A DNA stretch of 45,799 bases from Thiomicrorhabdus heinhorstiae (GCF_013391765.2 NZ_JACBGI020000018.1:1-45799), one strand, 5' to 3'. Numbered from the stretch's first letter, positions 33,061-41,722 are shown. Program-made: numbers and translations. The notes: generated by a model not told the origin, from the letters alone.

Positions 33061-33278
33061 ACTTTTAAATGCCTTAAACGGTCGCAAAAGGTCGTGAAGT
33101 TCCTCGTTCAGAACTTGTCGACGGCTGTTCGAGGTAAACGTTTTGGAATACTAAGTAGCTGGAACCCAAAACGGACGAGTTGTTGGCGGCAAGGATAAGA
33201 CCTATTCATGCTGATTCACCTTCAGGTATACCCAGCGCCTGAAGCAAATAGATCCAACCCATAGAGGTACAATTTATT
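33061..33278 (+). promoter_or_regulatory. Long structured 5' leader of aceE
   Basis: The predicted leader is about 218 bases and holds three visible stems: CCTCG (33102-33106) with CGAGG (33130-33134), CGTTTTGG (33139-33146) with CCAAAACG (33166-33173), and CTTCAGG (33220-33226) with CCTGAAG (33238-33244). The last loop contains the palindrome GGTATACC at its edge. No long frame is present. It may be a cis-regulatory RNA for the operon. I do not recognise a known riboswitch. Confidence 0.4.
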
Positions 33279-35939
33279 ATGAGCGAAAAGTTTGTAGACA
33301 ATGATCCACAAGAAACACAAGAGTGGATTGATGCGCTTGAAGCAGTCGTTTCTTTCGAAGGGACTGACAAAGCGCAGCACATTATCGCTAGCCTAATCGA
33401 AAAAGCGCGTGTTCACGGTATCGATATTCCGTATTCGGCCAACACGCCTTACATCAACACCATCTCACCAGAAGAACAAGCTAACTATCCCGGTGATACT
33501 TCCATCGAGAAGAAACTCCGCGCTCTGTTACGCTGGAACGCGATGGCGATGGTTTCCCGCGCCAATAAATACACGAAAGTTGGCGGGCACATTGCTTCTT
33601 ACGCATCAAGTTGTACCCTCTATGAAGTAGGGATGAACCACTTCTTCAAAGGCCCGAAACACGAACAAGGCGCCGATATGGTCTTCTTCCAGGGGCATAC
33701 CGCTCCGGGTATGTATGCACGTTCTTATATGGAAGGGCGTCTGGAAGCCGATCAGTTGCGCAACTACCGTCAGGAAGTAGACGGTAATGGTCTTTCTTCC
33801 TATCCGCACCCTTGGTTGATGAGCGACTACTGGCAATTCCCGACCGTATCTATGGGTCTTGGGCCTTTGATGGCAATCTATCAAGCTCGTTTCATGAAAT
33901 ACATGCAAGCGCGTGGTCTGGCAGAAACGGAAGGACGTAAAGTATGGGCGTTCTTGGGTGACGGTGAAATGGATGAACCGGAATCACGTGGTGCGATCCA
34001 GTTGGCAAAACGCGAAAAACTGGACAACCTGATCTTTGTTATCAACTGTAACCTGCAGCGTCTTGACGGCCCGGTTCGCGGTAACGACAGCATCATCCAG
34101 GAATTGGAAGGGATGTTCCGCGGCGCAGGTTGGAACGTCATCAAGGTTATCTGGGGTTCAGGTTGGGATCGCCTGTTGCAGAAAGACGTCACCGGTAAGC
34201 TGGTTGAACGCATGGGCGAAGTACCGGACGGTGAGTACCAGGCTTATAAAGCCAAAGACGGTGCTTTTGTACGCGAACACTTCTTCGGTAAATATCCGGA
34301 AACGGCTGCGTTGGTTGCCGACATGACCGACGACGAAATTTTCAAATTGACGCGCGGTGGTCACTCGCCACGCAAGATTTACAATGCTTATAAGCGCGCG
34401 ACCGAGACGAAAGGTCAGCCGAATGTTATTTTGGCGAAAACCATCAAAGGTTACGGTATGGGTGCTTACGGTGAAGCGGCTAACACGGCTCACCAGCAGA
34501 AGAAACTGGATAAGGAAGGTTTGAAATACTTCCGCGACCGTTTCTCGGTACCGATTTCCGACGAAGAGTTGGAAAAAGACATTCCGTTCTATCGTCCGGA
34601 CGAAAACTCCGACATCATGCAGTACATGAAAGCGCGTCGTCAGGAGTTGGGTGGTGAACTTCCGGTTCGTCAAGACCATGCCGAACCGCTTCCGGTCCCA
34701 AGTCTGGATACCTTCAAAATGCTGACAGAAGGGACTGCTGATCGCGAAATGTCGACCACTATGGCATTCGTGCGTATTATCTCGATTCTGTTGCGTGATA
34801 AGGTGTTAGGCCCTCGCGTCGTGCCGATCATTCCGGATGAAGCCCGTACCTTCGGTATGGAAGGTCTGTTCCGTCAGGTCGGTATCTACGATCCGGCCGG
34901 TCAGCTGTACCAGCCGATGGATTCCGATCAGTTGATGTGGTACAAAGAATCCGCCAACGGTCAGGTATTCGAAGAAGGGATTAACGAAGCCGGTTCCATG
35001 GCGAACTGGATCGCAGCTTCAACCGCTTACGCCAACTACGGTGTCAGCATGATCCCGTTCTATATCTACTACTCAATGTTCGGTTACCAGCGTATCGGTG
35101 ACTTGGCTTGGGCGGCTGGTGATTCTCGCGCCCGCGGTTTCCTGATTGGTGGGACTGCCGGTCGTACCACTCTGGAAGGGGAAGGTTTGCAGCACCAGGA
35201 CGGTCACAACCTGATCCAGTTTGACCATGTTCCGAACTGTATTTCGTACGACCCGACCTTCGCTTACGAAATGGCCGTGATTATCCGTGATGGTATTAAA
35301 CGCATGTTCCACGATAAGGAAGACGTTTACTTCTACATCACCGGTATGAACGAAAACTACTCGCACCCGGCTATGCCGGAAGGTGCCGAGGACGGTATTC
35401 TGAAAGGTCTGTACTCATTCAAGAAATCAGACTCTAAACACAAACAAAAAGTTCAACTGATGGGCTCCGGTACCATCTTCCTGGAAGTCATTGCAGCCGC
35501 TGAAATGCTGGAAAGCGAATGGAATGTTGCTGCCGACATCTGGGGTGTTCCAAGTTTCAACCTGTTGCGTCGTGACGGTATTGAAATCACGCGTTGGAAC
35601 GAGATGCATCCGACTCAAGAGCCGAAAGTTCCTTATGTCACCGAAACTCTACAAGGTGCACAAGGTCCGTTCATTGCTGCAACTGACTATATCCGTGATT
35701 ACGCTGAGCGTATCCGTGCCTATGTTCCTGGTGACTATCATGTACTGGGTACTGACGGTTTCGGTCGTTCGGATACTCGTGAGCAATTGCGTAAGTTCTT
35801 CGAAGTGAACCGCTACTACGTAGTGGTACAAGCTTTGAGTGCTTTGGCAAAAGCGGGCGAAATCTCAAGCGATGTCGTTGTCAAAGCGATGGAAAAATAC
35901 GGAATCGACAGCGAGAAAACCTTCCCGGTTCACGCTTAA
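33279..35939 (+). CDS. aceE: Pyruvate dehydrogenase E1 component (homodimeric)
   Basis: 886-residue thiamine-diphosphate enzyme that decarboxylates pyruvate and acetylates the lipoyl group of E2. It matches the single-chain homodimeric type (E. coli AceE 887 aa). The N-terminal E2-binding segment is followed by the ThDP motif GDGEMDEPESRGAIQLA to NCNLQRLDGPVRGN. The second half holds DEARTFGMEGLFRQVGIY and GEGLQHQDGHN. The C-terminal domain has DYIRDYAERIRAYVPGDYHVLGTDGFGRSDTREQLR. AGAGGT precedes the ATG. aceF follows after 24 bases. Confidence 0.98.
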   Translation: MSEKFVDNDPQETQEWIDALEAVVSFEGTDKAQHIIASLIEKARVHGIDIPYSANTPYINTISPEEQANYPGDTSIEKKLRALLRWNAMAMVSRANKYTKVGGHIASYASSCTLYEVGMNHFFKGPKHEQGADMVFFQGHTAPGMYARSYMEGRLEADQLRNYRQEVDGNGLSSYPHPWLMSDYWQFPTVSMGLGPLMAIYQARFMKYMQARGLAETEGRKVWAFLGDGEMDEPESRGAIQLAKREKLDNLIFVINCNLQRLDGPVRGNDSIIQELEGMFRGAGWNVIKVIWGSGWDRLLQKDVTGKLVERMGEVPDGEYQAYKAKDGAFVREHFFGKYPETAALVADMTDDEIFKLTRGGHSPRKIYNAYKRATETKGQPNVILAKTIKGYGMGAYGEAANTAHQQKKLDKEGLKYFRDRFSVPISDEELEKDIPFYRPDENSDIMQYMKARRQELGGELPVRQDHAEPLPVPSLDTFKMLTEGTADREMSTTMAFVRIISILLRDKVLGPRVVPIIPDEARTFGMEGLFRQVGIYDPAGQLYQPMDSDQLMWYKESANGQVFEEGINEAGSMANWIAASTAYANYGVSMIPFYIYYSMFGYQRIGDLAWAAGDSRARGFLIGGTAGRTTLEGEGLQHQDGHNLIQFDHVPNCISYDPTFAYEMAVIIRDGIKRMFHDKEDVYFYITGMNENYSHPAMPEGAEDGILKGLYSFKKSDSKHKQKVQLMGSGTIFLEVIAAAEMLESEWNVAADIWGVPSFNLLRRDGIEITRWNEMHPTQEPKVPYVTETLQGAQGPFIAATDYIRDYAERIRAYVPGDYHVLGTDGFGRSDTREQLRKFFEVNRYYVVVQALSALAKAGEISSDVVVKAMEKYGIDSEKTFPVHA

Positions 35940-35963
35940 GTCTTAACGAAAAGGACGAACAAG

Positions 35964-37286
35964 ATGTCAGTTGAACAAATTAAAATTCCGGATATCGGGG
36001 ATTTCGACGCCGTTGAAGTCATTGAAGTTCTTGTATCCGAAGGCGATAGCGTAGAGGTGGATGATTCTCTGCTAACGCTTGAATCGGACAAGGCCACGAT
36101 GGAAATTCCTTCGCCGTTTAAAGGCACCGTAACCAAGATTTCGGTTTCGGTTGGCGAGAAAGTTTCCGAAGGCACCTATGTATTGGATATCGAAGTTGCT
36201 GCCGGTGCGGCAGCTCCGGCTCCAGCCAAAGAAGAAAAAGCCGCTCCGGCCGAGCCTAAACCTGCACCGGCTGCAGAAGCCCCTAAAGCGGCAGCTGCTC
36301 CACAAGCGACTCCGGCAGCACCGGCGCCTGCATCGGCTGCTTCCAAACCGGTTAATCAACAGGCGATGGGTGCGGCTTTTCACGCTTCGCCATCCGTGCG
36401 TGCTTTCGCGCGTAAATTAGGTGTTGATCTAACTTCAGTCAGCGGAAGCGGTCCGAAAGGCCGTATCCAGCAGACCGACGTTGAAGCGGCGATCAAGGCG
36501 GTCATGTCCGGTCAGGCGGCGGCTCCGGGGCAAGCTGCTACCGGTGGCGCCGGTATTCCTCCGATTCCGGGTGTGGATTTCAGTCAGTTTGGTGAAACCA
36601 CGACTGAAGAGCTTGGACGAATCAAGAAAATCTCCGGTAAATTCCTGCATGCAAGCTGGTTGAACGTACCGCACGTTACTCAGTTCGACGAGTGCGACAT
36701 TACCGAAATGGATCAGTTCCGTAAGGATCAGAAAGCGGCTGCCGAGAAGCAGGGCATTAAATTGACTCCGCTGGTTTTCGTGATGAAAGCGGTGGTCAAA
36801 GCTTTGCAAGACTTCCCAAGCTTCAATGCGTCACTGTCGGAGGACGGTCAGTCGATTATCTACAAGCAATACTACAACATCGGTATCGCGGTCGATACGC
36901 CGAACGGTCTGGTGGTTCCGGTCGTTAAGGATGTCGATAAGAAAGGCGTTTACGAGCTGTCTAAAGACCTGATGGAAATCTCTGCCAAAGCGCGTGACGG
37001 CAAGCTTGGACCGAAGGATATGTCCGGCGGTTCCTTCACAATCTCGTCTCTGGGCGGTATCGGCGGTACTCAGTTTACTCCGATCGTCAATGCGCCTGAA
37101 GTCGCGATTATGGGCTTGTCGAAAGCGAAAATGCAGCCGGTCTGGAATGGTAAGGAATTCGCTCCTCGTCTGATTATGCCGTTCAGCGTTTCTTACGATC
37201 ACCGTGCGATCGACGGTGCGGAAGGCGTACGTTTCACCACCGCGGTTGGACACTACCTGTCTGATCTTCGTCAGCTAATTTTGTAA
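35964..37286 (+). CDS. aceF: Pyruvate dehydrogenase E2, dihydrolipoyl acetyltransferase
   Basis: 440 residues with one lipoyl domain (1-78, lipoyl Lys43 in ESDKATMEIP). A flexible Ala/Pro-rich linker of about 50 residues follows, then a peripheral-subunit-binding domain (ASPSVRAFARKLGVDLTSVSGSGPKGRI, about 140-175) and the catalytic domain ending in YDHRAIDGAEG with His413 and Asp417. E. coli AceF has three lipoyl domains; this one has a single copy, with a further lipoyl domain on E3. AAGGA precedes the ATG. The stop overlaps the ribosome site of lpd. Confidence 0.97.
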   Translation: MSVEQIKIPDIGDFDAVEVIEVLVSEGDSVEVDDSLLTLESDKATMEIPSPFKGTVTKISVSVGEKVSEGTYVLDIEVAAGAAAPAPAKEEKAAPAEPKPAPAAEAPKAAAAPQATPAAPAPASAASKPVNQQAMGAAFHASPSVRAFARKLGVDLTSVSGSGPKGRIQQTDVEAAIKAVMSGQAAAPGQAATGGAGIPPIPGVDFSQFGETTTEELGRIKKISGKFLHASWLNVPHVTQFDECDITEMDQFRKDQKAAAEKQGIKLTPLVFVMKAVVKALQDFPSFNASLSEDGQSIIYKQYYNIGIAVDTPNGLVVPVVKDVDKKGVYELSKDLMEISAKARDGKLGPKDMSGGSFTISSLGGIGGTQFTPIVNAPEVAIMGLSKAKMQPVWNGKEFAPRLIMPFSVSYDHRAIDGAEGVRFTTAVGHYLSDLRQLIL

Positions 37287-37296
37287 GGAGCCGATG

Positions 37297-39075
37297 ATGA
37301 CTAAATTGGTGGATATTGTTATTCCCGATATTGGTGATTTCGCCGAAGTCGAAGTGATCGAAGTATTGGTTTCCGGCGGCGATGAAGTCGCGCAGGACGA
37401 TTCATTAGTCACTTTGGAATCCGATAAGGCGACGATGGAAATTCCGGCGCCTTTCGCAGGTAAAGTTGTCTCTATAACCGCCGAAGTCGGCGATAAGGTT
37501 TCCGAAGGTTCAATTATCGGTCAGATGGAAATCGCCAATACCGATACGGTTGCCGCGAATGTCGAAACCTCGGTTGCGGCGTCTGCTGCTCCGGCTGAAG
37601 AACCCAAAGCCGAAGAAAAAGCTGCTCCGCAAGCGGTTTCTGCCGAAGGCATCGATGCCGACATGCACTGCGAAGTCTTGGTTCTGGGCTCCGGTCCCGG
37701 TGGTTACACCGCCGCGTTCCGTGCCGCTGACCTTGGCAAAAAAGTGGTGATGATCGAGCGTTACGAAAACATCGGTGGTGTCTGCTTGAACGTTGGTTGT
37801 ATTCCTTCCAAAGCATTACTGCACATGTCTGTGGTACTGAACGAAACCCGTGAAATGGGTGCGCACGGTATTACCTTTGCCGAGCCGGAAATCGACACCA
37901 ATAAAATGCGTGCCTATAAGGACAGTGTTATCGGTAAATTGACCGGTGGTCTGGCCGGTCTGGCGAAAGCGCGTAAAGTCGAAGTCGTGCAGGGTTACGG
38001 TAAATTCAGCTCGTCGCATACGGTTACCGTCGATATGGCGGATGGTTCGACTAAAACCATCGCCTTTGAAAACGCCATTATCGCGGCCGGTTCTCGCGTT
38101 ATCAAACTACCATTTATTCCGCATGACGATCCTCGCGTGATGGATTCAACCGATGCATTGGAACTGGAAGAAGTACCAAACCGCATGTTGGTTATCGGTG
38201 GCGGAATCATTGGTCTGGAAATGGCGCAGGTTTACGATTCTCTAGGTGCCAATATCACCGTTGTGGAGCTAGGCGACACCATTATCCCGGGTGCCGATAA
38301 AGACATTACCAAGCCGTTGCTGAAACAGATTCAGAAGAAGTATGAAAACATCTATCTGAATTCGAAAGTGACCAATGTCGAAGCCAAAGAAGATGGCTTG
38401 GAAGTTACGTTTGAAGGCAAAAAATGTCCTGAAAAAGACACTTTCGACCGCATTCTTGTAGCAGTCGGCCGTGCGCCGAACGGCAAATTGATCGATGCTG
38501 AAAAAGCTGGTGTTATGGTTAACGACTGGGGCTTCATCGAAGTTGACGAACGTCAGAAAACCAATGTCGATCACATTTACGCGATCGGTGATATCGTCGG
38601 TCAGCCAATGCTGGCGCACAAAGCAGTTCACGAAGGAAAGGTCGCAGCTGAAGTGATTAACGGTATGCCGTCTGCCTTTACTCCTATGGGGATTCCGTCA
38701 GTTGCTTATACCGATCCGGAAGTTGCCTGGGCAGGTAAAACCGAAGAGCAGCTTAAAGCCGAAGGTATCGAATACGAGAAGGGTGCTTTCCCATGGGCCG
38801 CTTCCGGTCGTAGCTTGAGCCTGGGTCGTGATGAGGGGATGACCAAAGCGCTGTTCTGTGCCGAAACCCATCGTCTGCTAGGTTGCGGTATTGTCGGTCC
38901 TAACGCCGGTGAACTGGTTGCCGAAGCGATGCTGGCGATTGAGATGGGCGCGGATATGCAAGATATCGGTCTGACCATACACCCACATCCGACGCTTAGT
39001 GAAACCATCTGCTTCGCGGCTGAGATGGCGGAAGGAACGATTACGGATCTAATGCCTCCTAAGAAGAAAAAATAG
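37297..39075 (+). CDS. lpdA: Dihydrolipoamide dehydrogenase (E3) with N-terminal lipoyl domain
   Basis: 592 residues, about 115 longer than plain E3. Residues 1-78 are a lipoyl domain (lipoyl Lys44 in ESDKATMEIP), nearly the same as that of AceF. An Ala/Glu/Pro linker (about 85-120) leads to the flavoprotein disulfide reductase: VLVLGSGPGGYTAAFRAADLG (FAD), GGVCLNVGCIPSKALLH (redox Cys pair), VIGGGIIGLEMAQVYDSLGANITVVE (NAD) and HPHPTLSET (active-site His-Glu). The start is ATG 37297, six bases from AAGGAG (37285-37290); the ATG at 37294 is too close. It is the last gene of aceE-aceF-lpd. Confidence 0.97.
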   Translation: MTKLVDIVIPDIGDFAEVEVIEVLVSGGDEVAQDDSLVTLESDKATMEIPAPFAGKVVSITAEVGDKVSEGSIIGQMEIANTDTVAANVETSVAASAAPAEEPKAEEKAAPQAVSAEGIDADMHCEVLVLGSGPGGYTAAFRAADLGKKVVMIERYENIGGVCLNVGCIPSKALLHMSVVLNETREMGAHGITFAEPEIDTNKMRAYKDSVIGKLTGGLAGLAKARKVEVVQGYGKFSSSHTVTVDMADGSTKTIAFENAIIAAGSRVIKLPFIPHDDPRVMDSTDALELEEVPNRMLVIGGGIIGLEMAQVYDSLGANITVVELGDTIIPGADKDITKPLLKQIQKKYENIYLNSKVTNVEAKEDGLEVTFEGKKCPEKDTFDRILVAVGRAPNGKLIDAEKAGVMVNDWGFIEVDERQKTNVDHIYAIGDIVGQPMLAHKAVHEGKVAAEVINGMPSAFTPMGIPSVAYTDPEVAWAGKTEEQLKAEGIEYEKGAFPWAASGRSLSLGRDEGMTKALFCAETHRLLGCGIVGPNAGELVAEAMLAIEMGADMQDIGLTIHPHPTLSETICFAAEMAEGTITDLMPPKKKK

Positions 39076-39100
39076 TAATTGTTACTTATTTTGCTTAAAT

Positions 39101-39131
39101 AAAACCCGCGCCTTAGAACGCGGGTTTTTTT
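39101..39131 (+). terminator. Terminator of the pyruvate dehydrogenase operon
   Basis: AAAACCCGCG (39101-39110) and CGCGGGTTTT (39119-39128) form a perfect 10-bp stem with an eight-base loop, ending in seven T. It also marks the left border of the AT-rich accessory segment. Confidence 0.92.
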
Positions 39132-39171
39132 ATGCACTTTACTTTTCATTATCCAATTAGATAAAATAAAA

Positions 39172-39468
39172 ATGAAAATACAGAAGTTTTGGTTAGATGG
39201 TTTTTGTCCGTTTGATGAAAGCTTAAACCAAATTAAAGATAAACATGCTAGGGCCAGAATTTTAACAAGGTTAAGAAGACTTGAGCTTGGTAATCGTGGC
39301 GACTTCAAAAATATTGAAGGTAACTTATATGAATTACGAATTGATGTTGGTAAAGGTTGGCGTGTTTATTATCAACAGCAAGGTAATGATTTTGTTTTGC
39401 TCTATTTAACCGGTAATAAAGCAACTCAATCAAAGGACATTGAAAAAGTAAAAGGTTGGATAAAATGA
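39172..39468 (+). CDS. Toxin of RelE/ParE superfamily, HI1419 type
   Basis: 98-residue predicted toxin. The pattern KDKHARARILTRLRRLELGNRGDFKNI, LYELRIDVGKGWRVYYQQQGNDFVLLYLTGNKATQSKDIEKVKGW is typical of the toxin-first addiction modules named after Haemophilus HI1419. Members are RelE-fold; some cleave mRNA on ribosomes, but the activity here is unproven. The ribosome site is poor. The stop overlaps the antitoxin ATG (ATGA), indicating translational coupling. The gene is AT-rich compared with lpd, suggesting transfer. Confidence 0.87.
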   Translation: MKIQKFWLDGFCPFDESLNQIKDKHARARILTRLRRLELGNRGDFKNIEGNLYELRIDVGKGWRVYYQQQGNDFVLLYLTGNKATQSKDIEKVKGWIK

Positions 39469-39737
39469 AAGCGAGTGAATTTAATGCATCTGACTACTTG
39501 GAAACAGCGGAAGATGTTAAAGAATATTTACAAGCTGCACTAGATGAGAATGATGCAGAATTCTTTATTGATGCATTGGGTGTGGTTAGTCGTTCTAAAG
39601 GAATGAAAGAAATATCAGAAAAGACAGGCCTTGGTTATCATAGCTTATACAAGTCTTTTGGTACTGGAAAACACCCTCGTTTTGAGACGGTTTATAAAGT
39701 TGTGAGTGCTTTGGGGCTTAATTTTCGGTTGGTTTGA
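39465..39737 (+). CDS. Antitoxin with XRE-type helix-turn-helix, HI1420 type
   Basis: 90 residues. The N-terminus DYLETAEDVKEYLQAALDENDAEFFIDALGVVSRSKGM and the DNA-binding helix-turn-helix MKEISEKTGLGYHSLYKSFGTGKHPRFETVYKVVSALGLNFRL match the HI1420 antidote family. It should neutralise the toxin at 39172 and repress the pair. The start is ATG 39465, overlapping the toxin stop; AAAGG lies upstream. A tandem repeat begins 11 bases after the stop. Confidence 0.88.
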   Translation: MKASEFNASDYLETAEDVKEYLQAALDENDAEFFIDALGVVSRSKGMKEISEKTGLGYHSLYKSFGTGKHPRFETVYKVVSALGLNFRLV

Positions 39738-39748
39738 TTTAATTTTAC

Positions 39749-39782
39749 TCTGACCCGCTTTTATTTCTGACCCGCTTTTATT
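39749..39782 (+). repeat. 17-bp tandem direct repeat, two copies
   Basis: TCTGACCCGCTTTTATT occurs twice head to tail (39749-39765 and 39766-39782), between the antitoxin and the ATPase gene. On the other strand it reads as a GGGTCAGA-containing unit. From memory, similar GGGTCAGAGT stretches flank some RAYT/Y1-transposase and other mobile loci. No transposase frame is present here, so it may be a remnant or a junction. Confidence 0.7.
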
Positions 39783-39862
39783 TTTAAAGTTAGAAAGCAT
39801 CATCTACGGGGTTATTTTTGACGTAGTTATAAAGCTCTAAAAAACCAAAAAAGGAATTTACA

Positions 39863-41434
39863 ATGTTGCAAGATCCAAAATTAATGGCAGCAGTGTCAAA
39901 AATAATTCAACGTTCAGAGCGACAAGAAGATGTACAGAAACTTATGGGTACGTATGTTGATATAGGTTTGTTGCCACAGTTAAATAACGAGAATCATCAA
40001 ATTTTTTATGGAAGACGTGGTACAGGTAAAACCCATGTTATGAAAGTTTTAGAGTCGAAGTTGCGTGAGGGAATGAATAACACGGTTGTTTATATAGATT
40101 GCAGAACACTTGGAAGCACATCGCAGTTTTCGAACACAGATTTACCGATGTCAAGACGTTGTCTATCATTGTTTAGAGATATTTTGTTGAACATTCATCA
40201 TGAGCTTTTCGAACATATAGTTGAATGTCCATCTAAAAATGCAAATACAGCTCGAGATGAGGTTGAAGGACTTGCTTCTTTAATTACTGAGCCACTAGAA
40301 AAACTCAAAGCAGAACATGTCTCTGTTGAGGCTCAGGCATCTTTCACAAATGAATATGGAGCAGGTGCAAAGCTTAAGGGTATGGTGCCGACTATGGACT
40401 TTAATGGTAAACACTCTGAAGCAAACGCTGAAAGCACGAAGAAGGAGTATTCTGTTGATTATGAGGATAAAATAGTTTTTCCAGAGCTTCACCGAGTGTT
40501 AAGTTCGGTTCTGAAGTCTGCAGAGACTAGACTTTATGTTTTGATAGATGAATGGTCATCTATTCCTCAAGATATTCAACCGTACTTGGCTGAGTTTTTG
40601 AAAAAAGGAGTTCTTCCAATAACAGCAGCTACGTTGAAGATATCTGCATTGGAGTATCGCTGTCGTTTTGTTGAGGTTAAGTCTGGAAATTTAGTAGGGT
40701 TTGAGCTTGGTGCAGATATCGCAACAGCTCCTGATCTAGATGATTATTTTGTTTACGATCGTAATCCAGAACAAATAACAGACATCTATTCTGAAGTATT
40801 ACTTAAGCATCTATTAGCAGAACTGCCTGAAAATTATTTATCAGATAAATTTTCTATTTCTACTCCAAATCAACTTGCTTCCCGCTTATTTACTGAAAGA
40901 AAAATTTGTTCAGAATTAGCTCGTGCATCTGAAGGCGTTATGCGGGATTTGATAAATATATTCACAAAAGCCTTTTTTAATGCTCAACGCCGAAATCGAA
41001 CGAGTATTGATAAGCAAGCTGTAATTGAATCTGCACAGCAATGGTTCGAGCAGGATAAGGCTCAATACCTTGATGATCTATTACAGAGTGTCTTAAGACG
41101 GATAGTAGATGAAGTGATAGGAAAACGCCAAGCAAGGTCATTTATGCTTCCTCGGCATTTAGAAAAGAATGAAGTTATTCAAAAAATGTTTGATGCAAGA
41201 GTTCTACATCATATGCAACGGGGTTATGCTGATAAAGATAACCCAGGTGTTCGTTATAATATTTATGCCATTGACTATGGAACTTATGTCGATTTGTTGG
41301 GGACATCAAGACAGCCTGAATTGGATCTAGAAGAGGATCGTGCAGGACTGGACTTTATTGTTCCATTTGATGATAAGAGAAGTATTAGAAGAATAGTAAT
41401 GGATGAGAATATACTCAGCGAATCAATGGGGTGA
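39863..41434 (+). CDS. Orphan P-loop ATPase (ORC/CDC6-like AAA), possible defence gene
   Basis: 523 residues. Walker A is GRRGTGKT (50-57) and Walker B is LYVLIDEW (224-231). Between them lies an unusually long insertion (about 90-210) with charged helices. The C-terminal part (about 330-440) has FTERKICSELARASEGVMRDLINIFTKAFFNA, like the lid and winged-helix parts of ORC/CDC6-type ATPases. It has no nuclease, protease or membrane domain that I can recognise. AAAGGA lies before the ATG. The gene is AT-rich and sits behind a toxin-antitoxin pair, a context typical of defence or mobile cargo, but the function is not shown by sequence. Confidence 0.75.
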   Translation: MLQDPKLMAAVSKIIQRSERQEDVQKLMGTYVDIGLLPQLNNENHQIFYGRRGTGKTHVMKVLESKLREGMNNTVVYIDCRTLGSTSQFSNTDLPMSRRCLSLFRDILLNIHHELFEHIVECPSKNANTARDEVEGLASLITEPLEKLKAEHVSVEAQASFTNEYGAGAKLKGMVPTMDFNGKHSEANAESTKKEYSVDYEDKIVFPELHRVLSSVLKSAETRLYVLIDEWSSIPQDIQPYLAEFLKKGVLPITAATLKISALEYRCRFVEVKSGNLVGFELGADIATAPDLDDYFVYDRNPEQITDIYSEVLLKHLLAELPENYLSDKFSISTPNQLASRLFTERKICSELARASEGVMRDLINIFTKAFFNAQRRNRTSIDKQAVIESAQQWFEQDKAQYLDDLLQSVLRRIVDEVIGKRQARSFMLPRHLEKNEVIQKMFDARVLHHMQRGYADKDNPGVRYNIYAIDYGTYVDLLGTSRQPELDLEEDRAGLDFIVPFDDKRSIRRIVMDENILSESMG

Positions 41435-41491
41435 ATCAATGGAGTCATATATGAGGGAAAAGAGGACGCAGCCCTTTTTTGTGAATAACTT

Positions 41492-41722
41492 ATGAATGCA
41501 GAGAACTTAAAAAAGCTTGTTGAAGTGACTATGCCTTATGGCAAATACAAGGGGCGTGTAATTGCTGATTTGCCGGGAAACTACCTTAATTGGTTTGCAA
41601 GTAAAGGCTTTCCCGCGGGTAATTTAGGGCAGTTGTTGGCTCTGATGCATGAGCTTGATCACAATGGTTTAAAACAGCTTCTTGACCCATTAAGAAAAGA
41701 GATAAATACTGGTGGATCTTAG
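41492..41722 (+). CDS. DUF3820 family protein
   Basis: 76 residues. The motif MPYGKYKGRVIADLPGNYLNWFASKGFPAGNLGQLLALMHELDHNGLKQLL is diagnostic of DUF3820, also called putative quorum-sensing-regulated virulence factor. The biochemical role is unknown. It starts 57 bases after the ATPase stop, with a weak ribosome site, and could be either part of the accessory segment or an old chromosomal gene. A terminator follows at 41828-41853. Confidence 0.8.
   Translation: MNAENLKKLVEVTMPYGKYKGRVIADLPGNYLNWFASKGFPAGNLGQLLALMHELDHNGLKQLLDPLRKEINTGGS

Noticed and set aside
33061-33278. Known thiamine or other riboswitch before aceE
   Set aside because: None of the conserved TPP riboswitch core sequences that I know is present.
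41420-41442. Direct repeat GAATCAATGG at the ATPase stop
   Set aside because: Two copies 13 bases apart, one inside the coding end; more likely a small local duplication than a functional element.
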